A DNA stretch of 64,000 bases from an uncultured Eggerthella sp. (GTDB lineage Bacteria > Actinomycetota > Coriobacteriia > Coriobacteriales > Eggerthellaceae), in NCBI GenBank assembly GCA_937998355.1, contig CALLDI010000007.1, positions 372,001 through 436,000 on the forward strand. The letters run 5' to 3'. This document shows, piece after piece, positions 58,336-64,000 of this stretch; position 1 is the stretch's first letter, and each line of letters starts with the position of its first letter. A model generated the notes under the pieces. That model made no database searches. It was not told the origin of the DNA and saw only the letters and a program-made list of their open reading frames with translations. Position numbers and translations under genes: made by a program.

Positions 58336-59571
58336 ATGAAACTGAACGAAGAACAATTCACGCTCCTGAAAGAGCAGTTCAAGACGTTGAAGGACCGTTC
58401 GCCCTTCTATGCGAAGAAATTCGAGGGCATCGATCTGGAGGACGTTCAGACCCAGGCCGATTTCGAAGCGCTGCCCTTTTCAGAGAAGGCCGACCTACGC
58501 GAAGCATATCCGCTCGGACTCGCCGCGGTTCCCGAGAGCGAGATCGTGCGCATCCATTCTTCTTCCGGTACGACTGGTACGCCGGTCATCATCCCTTACA
58601 CCCAGCAGGATGTCATCGATTGGGCAACGCAGTTCGCGCGCTGCTACGAGATGGCGGGCATCACGAATCGCGATCGCATCCAGATCACGCCGGGTTACGG
58701 ACTTTGGACCGCAGGCATCGGCTTCCAGTTGGGCGCCGAGCGCCTGGGTGCGATGACCATCCCGATGGGTCCTGGCAATACGGAGAAGCAGATCCGTTTC
58801 ATGAAGGACATGCAGTCGACCGTTCTGTGCGCGACCAGCTCGTATGCGTTGCTCTTGGCCGAAGAGATCGCGAAGCGCGGGGTTCGCGATGAGCTCAATC
58901 TGAAGCGCGCCGTCATCGGTTCGGAGCGCTGGGGCCACAAGATGCGCGAGCGCATCGCCAACGAATTGGGTGTGAAGATCTATGACATCTATGGCCTTAC
59001 CGAAGTGTATGGCCCTGGCATCGGCATTTCGTGCGATCACGAATGCGGCATGCACGTTTGGGACGATTACTGCTACTTCGAGATCGTCGATCCGAAGACA
59101 GGCGAGGTGTTGCCCGATGGCGAGATCGGAGAGCTTGTCATCACGACACTGCGCAAGCAAGGTGCGCCGCTCGTTCGCTATCGCACGCACGATCTTTCAC
59201 GCATCATTCCTGGCGAATGCCCCTGCGGATCGCGTTTCCCGCGCATCGATACGCTGATCGGACGCACGGACGACATGGTGAAGGTGAAGGGCGTGAACAT
59301 CTTCCCCGCGCAGATCGAGGAGATCATCAAGTTCACCGACGGGGCATCTTCCGAATATCAGGTGATGATCGACCACTTGGAGGGTAAGGACATCATGACG
59401 GTGTTCTTCGAGACCGAAGCTGAAGGGGAGGCGCGCGATCAGATCGAGCGCAACATGGAGTCGATCTTCAAAGGAAAACTCGGTATGACACCGAATGCCA
59501 AGGCGGTGGCGATCGGTGAGCTTCCGCGTTCGGAGAAGAAGACCCAACGTATCTTCGACAATCGCTATTAA
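58336..59571 (+). CDS. paaK: Phenylacetate-CoA ligase family enzyme
   Basis: The 411-residue AMP-forming ligase has the adenylation P-loop SSSGTTGTP (near 76-84), the YGLTEVYGPG motif, and a C-terminal AMP-binding lid with GRTDDMVKVKGVNIFP. In the iorAB context it probably handles the aryl-acetyl-CoA made by IorAB, either recovering ATP in reverse or activating aryl acetates; this pairing is known from amino-acid-fermenting prokaryotes. Exact substrate (indole-, phenyl- or hydroxyphenyl-acetate) is not shown. Confidence 0.93.
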   Translation: MKLNEEQFTLLKEQFKTLKDRSPFYAKKFEGIDLEDVQTQADFEALPFSEKADLREAYPLGLAAVPESEIVRIHSSSGTTGTPVIIPYTQQDVIDWATQFARCYEMAGITNRDRIQITPGYGLWTAGIGFQLGAERLGAMTIPMGPGNTEKQIRFMKDMQSTVLCATSSYALLLAEEIAKRGVRDELNLKRAVIGSERWGHKMRERIANELGVKIYDIYGLTEVYGPGIGISCDHECGMHVWDDYCYFEIVDPKTGEVLPDGEIGELVITTLRKQGAPLVRYRTHDLSRIIPGECPCGSRFPRIDTLIGRTDDMVKVKGVNIFPAQIEEIIKFTDGASSEYQVMIDHLEGKDIMTVFFETEAEGEARDQIERNMESIFKGKLGMTPNAKAVAIGELPRSEKKTQRIFDNRY

Positions 59572-59625
59572 GAAAGTAAGGGATCGTGCGAAAAAGGCGA
59601 CAGTCTAGCCTTCTAAGCAAAGTTT

Positions 59626-59656
59626 CGAACGCGGCCTGAGTGGCCGCGTTCGTCTT
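59626..59656 (+). terminator. Terminator of the iorAB-paaK operon
   Basis: CGAACGCGGCC/GGCCGCGTTCG is a perfect 11-bp stem with a 5-nt loop, followed by TCTT. Confidence 0.75.
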
Positions 59657-59779
59657 GCGCTTCCTTTCTTGCCGCTACCGAAAACTTTCTGCCCGAAGAA
59701 GGTAAAACTGCCTTGGCGCGCTCTGTTATGGTAAAGTGCTTGCATGGTTCTTTTGGGAATACATACGATGAGTTGCGCG

Positions 59780-59941
59780 ATCCGTACCCAACACTTGGCA
59801 CAAGGGTCCGCATCTTCATGCGCGATCATGTCGGAGCACTGGGCACAGGGCTCCTTCAACGAGCGCGCTGTCATGTCCGAGCATCTTGCTCAGGGGTCCG
59901 CGTGTATTCTCCCCCTCCTCTCTTCGCTATTCGATATCTAT
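59780..59941. repeat. Three-copy 45-nt tandem repeat in a leader region
   Basis: Three imperfect copies of a unit containing GAGCA-(4 nt)-GC-CAGGG-TCC recur with an exact 45-nt period (CAC/CAT core at 59792, 59837 and 59882). Each copy can form small hairpins such as GGAGC/GCTCC and GAGCA/TGCTC. Short open frames cross it on both strands, giving Cys-pair repeats (PCAQC, PCAKC) on the minus strand and HLAQGS-like repeats on the plus strand. Neither has a ribosome site, so a decayed repeat gene or an RNA leader are both possible. Confidence 0.5.
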
Positions 59942-59973
59942 AAGCACATGAGTTTCGGCTCGGTGCTTTTTTT
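59942..59973 (+). terminator. Terminator before the symporter gene
   Basis: AAGCAC and GTGCTT, with GAG/CTC inside, form a stem followed by a seven-T run. It lies 97 bp before the symporter start and could end a short RNA or attenuate the symporter transcript. Confidence 0.75.
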
Positions 59974-60069
59974 ATGCGCTCGGCCGTAATGCGTCGCGTG
60001 CGTTTCGAAGAGCTAAAGGGAAGAGAAGACCATGAAAGTATCGGTATATCGAGAGAAGAAAGAGTAGGT

Positions 60070-61659
60070 ATGTTCCTCAAGATCCTTATCGTGGCGATCT
60101 TCGTCGCGGTCACGGTGGCGGTCGGCGTGTTCGCCCGCAAGCATTCGAACAGCGTGGATGGCTTCGTGCTGGGCGGCCGTAATGTCGGCCCTTGGCTCTC
60201 CGCCTTCGCGTTCGGAACCAGCTATTTTTCAGCGGTCGTGTTCATCGGCTATGCTGGTCAGTTCGGCTGGAAGTACGGCATGTCGGTCTTTTGGGTGGGC
60301 ATCGGTAACGCGGTGATCGGTTCGTTGCTCGCATGGTGGGTGCTCGGCCCTCGAACGCGCGAGATGACCCAGCGCCTGAAAGCGACGACGATGCCGGAGT
60401 TCTTCGGAAAACGCTTCAACAGCAAAGCATTGCGCATCGCGGCAGCTGCGATCATCTTCGTATTCCTGATCCCTTACACTGCTTCTGTTTATAACGGCCT
60501 TTCACGCCTGTTCGGCATGGCGTTCGGGCTGCCGTATGAATGGTGCGTGATCGGCATGGCGGTGGTCACGTGCATCTATGTCGTGCTGGGTGGTTACGTC
60601 GCATCCGTTTGGAACGACTTCATCCAGGGCACCATCATGCTGATTGGCATCGTGGCGGTCATCGTCGCGGTGCTGAATGGACAGGGCGGCATCGCCACGG
60701 CGATCGTGAATCTTTCGCAGATCCCTGCTGACGGAAGCGCCATGGCTGGACCATTCACTTCGATGTTCGGTCCCGATGCGCTCAACCTCCTTGGCGTTAT
60801 CATCCTCACCTCGCTCGGCACCTGGGCGCTCCCGCAGATGGTCCAGAAGTTCTACGCCATCAAGACCGGTCCCGCCATCAAGCAGGGCGCTATCATCTCG
60901 ACCATCTTCGCTTTGGTGGTCGCAGGTGGTTCTTACTTCCTTGGCGGCTTCGGCCGTTTGTTCGCTGGCGATATCGCTTATGCGGCGGACGGAACGCCCA
61001 TCTACGACTCCATCGTCCCGACCATGTTGGCCGGTCTGCCCGATATCTTGCTGGGTATCGTGGTGGTATTGGTGCTCTCCGCCTCCATGTCCACGCTTGC
61101 AGGCCTCGTGCTCACGTCATCATCGACGCTCACGCTCGACCTCATCAAAGGTAACATCGTGAAGAAGATGAACGAGAAGAAGCAGGTTCACTACATGCGC
61201 GTCTTCATCGTCGTGTTCGTTGCGATCTCTGCGGGCATCGCGCTGGTGCAGTACCATTCGACCATCGTCTTCATCGCGCAGTTGATGGGCTACTCGTGGG
61301 GTGCTCTCTCCGGCTCGTTCCTCGGTCCCTTCTTCTGGGGCCTGTTCTCGGGCCGTATCTCGAAGCCTGCGGTTTGGTGCAGCTTCGCGTTGGGCGTCGG
61401 CATGACCGTTTCGAACATGATCTTCGGCTACATCGCATCGCCGATCAATTGCGGCGCGATCACCATGATCCTTTCGCTCATCATCGTGCCCATCATCAGT
61501 TTCTTCACCAAGCCCGTGCCATTCGTGGTCAAGCCGCCTTCAACAGCAGGCGCGATCGATCGCGAATACGTATATGGTCTGCGCGAGCAGCAGGTGATCG
61601 AGCAACAGCAGAAGCTACGTGCTCAGGGTGCAACACAGGCGGAAGTGCTCGAAGAATAA
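60070..61659 (+). CDS. Sodium:solute symporter (SSS family)
   Basis: The 529-residue membrane protein has 12-13 helices in the SSS (LeuT-fold) pattern, with GFVLGGRNVGPWLSAFAFG near the N-terminus and ALPQMVQKFYAIK in the middle, both typical of PutP/PanF-like carriers. The C-terminal 40 residues are Gln-rich and helical. ATG 60070 after AAAGAGTAGGT is chosen; the open frame extends to 59974. The substrate may be an amino or carboxylic acid. Its neighbours, an aryl-pyruvate catabolic operon and a leader repeat, do not decide it. Confidence 0.9.
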   Translation: MFLKILIVAIFVAVTVAVGVFARKHSNSVDGFVLGGRNVGPWLSAFAFGTSYFSAVVFIGYAGQFGWKYGMSVFWVGIGNAVIGSLLAWWVLGPRTREMTQRLKATTMPEFFGKRFNSKALRIAAAAIIFVFLIPYTASVYNGLSRLFGMAFGLPYEWCVIGMAVVTCIYVVLGGYVASVWNDFIQGTIMLIGIVAVIVAVLNGQGGIATAIVNLSQIPADGSAMAGPFTSMFGPDALNLLGVIILTSLGTWALPQMVQKFYAIKTGPAIKQGAIISTIFALVVAGGSYFLGGFGRLFAGDIAYAADGTPIYDSIVPTMLAGLPDILLGIVVVLVLSASMSTLAGLVLTSSSTLTLDLIKGNIVKKMNEKKQVHYMRVFIVVFVAISAGIALVQYHSTIVFIAQLMGYSWGALSGSFLGPFFWGLFSGRISKPAVWCSFALGVGMTVSNMIFGYIASPINCGAITMILSLIIVPIISFFTKPVPFVVKPPSTAGAIDREYVYGLREQQVIEQQQKLRAQGATQAEVLEE

Positions 61660-61683
61660 GCAGTTCGCACATGTGTTACGAAG

Positions 61684-61713
61684 AAAACGCCAAGGTTCGC
61701 CTTGGCGTTTTTT
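61684..61713 (+). terminator. Terminator after the symporter gene
   Basis: AAAACGCCAAGG/CCTTGGCGTTTT closes on a TTCG tetraloop with a T-run: a strong terminator that may serve the converging gene too. Confidence 0.95.
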
Positions 61714-61728
61714 CATGCACGGTGGATC

Positions 61729-61965
61729 TTAGAGGATGTCGCGGTCTTCAGAATTCATCCATTCGTGGTACTTGCGCAAGAGCGCCATGGTACGTGCGTT
61801 GGACACTGCGGTCGAGAATGGCATCAGATCCTCGACGGAGAAAGATACGTTTCCGTTCGCGTCCTTCGGAAGATCCATGTGCTCGATCACGCTCGCGAAG
61901 ATGCGAGCCATATCTTGGTCGGTCGTTTGGTCGACCATACGTGCGAAATCGTTGAAATCCTTCAT
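61729..61965 (-). CDS. Small acidic hypothetical protein
   Basis: The 78-residue protein is not recognised. It is soluble, acidic and predicted helical, with a Met/Asp-rich sequence (KDFNDFARMVDQTTDQDM at the start). GAAGGGG lies eight bases before ATG 61965, a good ribosome site, and codon use looks like that of neighbouring genes. It is divergent from the ZIP transporter gene. Confidence 0.7.
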   Translation of the reverse strand: MKDFNDFARMVDQTTDQDMARIFASVIEHMDLPKDANGNVSFSVEDLMPFSTAVSNARTMALLRKYHEWMNSEDRDIL

Positions 61966-62137
61966 GAAGAGCCCCTTCGGTTACCTGTTCCCTACGGACA
62001 GCGGTTCGTCCCACATCGTGTTCGATGCAGCTTTATAATCAATCCTATTCTACGTTCTTCGAGCCTTGCGCAGTTCGAAGATGAGGAATCGTTGATGAAG
62101 AGAAGACCACGCGATCGAAAGGCGACGGGGCTCCACC

Positions 62138-62998
62138 ATGGAATCATTTCTTGCTGTGACCATCATGACACTGATCGCAGGCGTCGGCGGAACGGGCCTC
62201 GGCGGACTTCTTGGTTCGCTCGTTCGCACCGACTCGAATCGTCTCGTCAGTTTGCTCTTGAGCGCAACGAGCGGTGTGATGGTGTCGATCGTTTGCTTCG
62301 AATTGATGACCGAATGCCTCGAGGCGTCCGAGGCGATCTTCGAAACAGGCGCGGTCTTTCTGGTGTGCGCGGCTGTGCTCGTTGGCATGTTCGTCGTGGC
62401 GTTGCTGAATTGGATCATCGACAAGCGAACCGTTTCCGAGGTGCCCCATACGGCCAATAGCTTGCATCCCAAGACCCATGACAACATCGATGAATTGAGT
62501 CATGTCGATCATTACAACCAACATCTGAAAGAGAACGCTCCGCGGCGCGAGCTTTGGATCGCAGGTGTGGTGATCGCATGCGCCATCGCGCTCCATAACA
62601 TTCCGGAAGGCATGTCGATCGGCGCGAGTTACAACATCGATATCGAGGGTGGCGTGAGCATGGCCATCGTGCTCGCGGTGCTCATCGGACTTCACAATAT
62701 CCCCGAAGGCATGGCAGTGTCGGTGCCGCTCGTTGCGGGAGGCATGGGTCGCGTGAAAGCGGCTTTGCTCACAGCAGCGTCGGGGGTCCCGATCGTGTTG
62801 GGCGCATGGGTCGGATATTGGATCGGAGATATCGGCCCGCTGGGTCTCGCATGCTCGCTCGGTTTCGCGTCAGGTGCCATGCTCTATGTCGTTTTCGGAG
62901 AAATCATCCCTCAGGCGATCCTGATGTATCGCTCCAAGATGCCGGCATTCTTCGTCATCATCGGTATGCTCATCGGTCTTGTCATCATCTATCTTTAG
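62138..62998 (+). CDS. ZIP-family metal transporter
   Basis: The 286-residue transporter has eight predicted helices and the ZIP metal-site motif HNIPEG twice (residues 153-158 in helix 4 and 186-191 in helix 5), as in ZupT-type proteins. A cytoplasmic His-rich loop (about 104-129, with His104, 110, 114, 122, 125, 129) could bind the metal. It likely imports zinc, iron or manganese. GGGGCTCC precedes ATG 62138. Confidence 0.94.
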   Translation: MESFLAVTIMTLIAGVGGTGLGGLLGSLVRTDSNRLVSLLLSATSGVMVSIVCFELMTECLEASEAIFETGAVFLVCAAVLVGMFVVALLNWIIDKRTVSEVPHTANSLHPKTHDNIDELSHVDHYNQHLKENAPRRELWIAGVVIACAIALHNIPEGMSIGASYNIDIEGGVSMAIVLAVLIGLHNIPEGMAVSVPLVAGGMGRVKAALLTAASGVPIVLGAWVGYWIGDIGPLGLACSLGFASGAMLYVVFGEIIPQAILMYRSKMPAFFVIIGMLIGLVIIYL

Positions 62999-63495
62999 GG
63001 TTCATTCGGCACCATTCCCCTTGGATGAACGGTCGTTCTCAAAAATTTTTTCATGCGCGAAAATCGAGTTTTCCACAATGAAAATGCCTTTAAAACAGCT
63101 GCTAGATGCCTGATAGCATGAACACAGCAAAGCTGCTATACAGCTTTTGAAAACAGCTACTCAAGCAGGATGATCTTGAAACGGAATACAGTGGAACACG
63201 CCAAAAAAAGCTGCTAGCACCCCTGTCGTAGCACAGCTTTCTCGGGCGAAAATATGGCCCGATTCGCGCTGATAAAGACGGCTACCTAGAAGGGTCCAGA
63301 CACAAAATCTTGTGGTTTTTGCTCTAGTCATATCCTAGATATACGCTACAATCTTGCTATAGAATTCGTAAGGTTCTATATGGGTGTATATCTTCACGGA
63401 TGCACTTCCGAAGGCCCTTCAGCGGTCAAGTTCATCGGTCCGCAAGGAAAATCTCTTAGAAATAACTGCTGGAGAATCTGTAAGGTGGGTTTGAG
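62999..63495. other. Intergenic region rich in AGCTGCTA motifs
   Basis: No gene is seen in this 497-bp gap. It has a cluster of AGCTGCTA-type words, a hairpin AAAGCTG/CAGCTTT (63129-63147), a second hairpin-like AAAAAAGCTGCTAGCACC...AGCTTT (63203-63240) containing the palindrome TGCTAGCA, and a DnaA-box-like TTTTCCACA at 63069-63077. TACAAT at 63347-63352 may be a -10 box for the next gene. Confidence 0.5.
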
Positions 63496-64000
63496 TTGAG
63501 CTCAAAAGTCAAACAAGCGAACTTCCGTCTTCCCCTCGAATACATGGCTCTTATCGATGATTTCGCTCGCCGCGAAGACATCACCAAGGCCACGGTCATC
63601 ACGCGTGCGCTCGATTGCATGCAAGCGTCTTACGACAGCGGCCACGGAGGAATGCCGGTAACGAGTGCTGGCTCTGCCTCTGGCGGCGGTGCTTCCGATG
63701 CCGAATTGGAAGATCTGCGCGCGAAGCTCAAGAAGGCCGAAGAGCGCGCGAGCGAAGCAGAGCGTGCTTTGCAATCCGCTGAAGACCGCGCCCGCGATGC
63801 GATCCGTCAGCGTGATGCTGCTGAAGACAAGGCCCGCAATGCCGTGAGCGATCTTGCGACCGCACAGGCCCAGAGCGCCAATACCGCTTCGTTCGACAAT
63901 AGCCGCTCGGAAGCTGCCGAGGAAGAGATCGAGCGCTTGCGCACGTTGGTCGCCAAGCAGGCAGCAACGCTGGAAGAGAAGATCCGCGCCTTGGCTTCCA
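63496..64000 (+). CDS. Ribbon-helix-helix-like/coiled-coil protein, truncated at the window edge
   Basis: A frame opens at TTG 63496, seven bases after AGGTGG, and stays open to the window end (168 residues). The first 45 residues (SSKVKQANFRLPLEYMALIDDFARR start, TKATVITRALDCM) look like a ribbon-helix-helix DNA-binding fold. They are followed by a Gly/Ser linker and a long Ala/Arg/Glu heptad-rich coiled coil (from about residue 72) that continues past the edge. Such a layout resembles DNA-binding KfrA-like or SMC-like accessory proteins. Function unknown. Confidence 0.75.
   Translation, partial: MSSKVKQANFRLPLEYMALIDDFARREDITKATVITRALDCMQASYDSGHGGMPVTSAGSASGGGASDAELEDLRAKLKKAEERASEAERALQSAEDRARDAIRQRDAAEDKARNAVSDLATAQAQSANTASFDNSRSEAAEEEIERLRTLVAKQAATLEEKIRALAS

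Noticed and set aside
59780..59900. Three regular repeats as a CRISPR array
   Set aside because: The repeats are imperfect and the units adjoin as a 45-nt period without distinct spacers; no cas gene is present.
59605..59989. Short frames on both strands across the 45-nt repeat
   Set aside because: No ribosome site, and the minus-strand frame runs into a stop within the first repeat copy; kept only as a repeat feature.

Overview
The window looks like the replication-origin region of a chromosome from a Gram-positive actinobacterium of moderate G+C, most likely class Coriobacteriia (Eggerthellales-like). The evidence is the origin gene order rpmH-rnpA-yidD-yidC-jag-rsmG-parA-parB on one side and dnaA-dnaN-recF-DUF721-gyrB-gyrA on the other. 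An SARP-type regulator, an indolepyruvate:ferredoxin oxidoreductase next to a phenylacetate-CoA ligase, and several small or hypothetical proteins without obvious wider homologues fit the same group. Species assignment from sequence alone is inference.

Layout. 1-3.1 kb: a truncated MFS transporter divergent from a LysR regulator, then an SDR oxidoreductase and a MarR regulator on the minus strand. 3.2-9.9 kb: tRNA-Gly(CCC), an OmpR-type response regulator and sensor kinase, a MacB-like ABC ATPase and large FtsX permease, and a small alarmone synthetase flanked by two inverted-repeat elements. 10-18.3 kb (minus strand): a small zinc-ribbon-like protein, a very unusual M28-peptidase-like membrane protein with a huge low-complexity insertion, a single-pass membrane protein, and an exonuclease-DinG helicase fusion. 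18.4-21.2 kb: a tail-anchored hypothetical protein, D-Ala-D-Ala ligase and RlmN.

21.3-38.4 kb: the origin block. Minus-strand genes (parB to rpmH and a PEBP-like gene) diverge from plus-strand genes (a GHKL ATPase with winged helix, then dnaA to gyrA) around an AT-rich 668-bp gap that is the best oriC candidate. Three perfect parS sites (14542, 23651, 24389) and two imperfect ones (33312, 50130) surround it, so ParAB chromosome segregation and DnaA initiation sit together here.

38.5-45 kb: a DUF151 nuclease-like protein, tRNA-Ile and tRNA-Ala, a crotonase-family enzyme, TypA/BipA, a PrsA-like lipoprotein foldase, an ABC ATPase and two tRNA-Ser genes. 45-55 kb: a gene-poor stretch, then an SARP regulator with a degenerate GGDEF-like domain, a tiny membrane protein, TrkH, an exported protein, RsgA, a glycosyltransferase-like protein, a TauE/SafE transporter and a LytS/LytTR two-component pair. 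55-64 kb: PurE, IorAB and PaaK (aryl-pyruvate to aryl-acetyl-CoA to aryl acetate), a 45-nt tandem-repeat leader ending in a terminator, a sodium:solute symporter, a small hypothetical gene, a ZIP metal transporter and a truncated gene for a ribbon-helix-helix-like/coiled-coil protein at the right edge.

No CRISPR array, prophage, transposase gene or rRNA gene was seen. The strongest unexplained items are the split M28-like protein, the GHKL/winged-helix protein beside oriC, the branched inverted-repeat element at 9844-9995, and the repeat leader before 60070.
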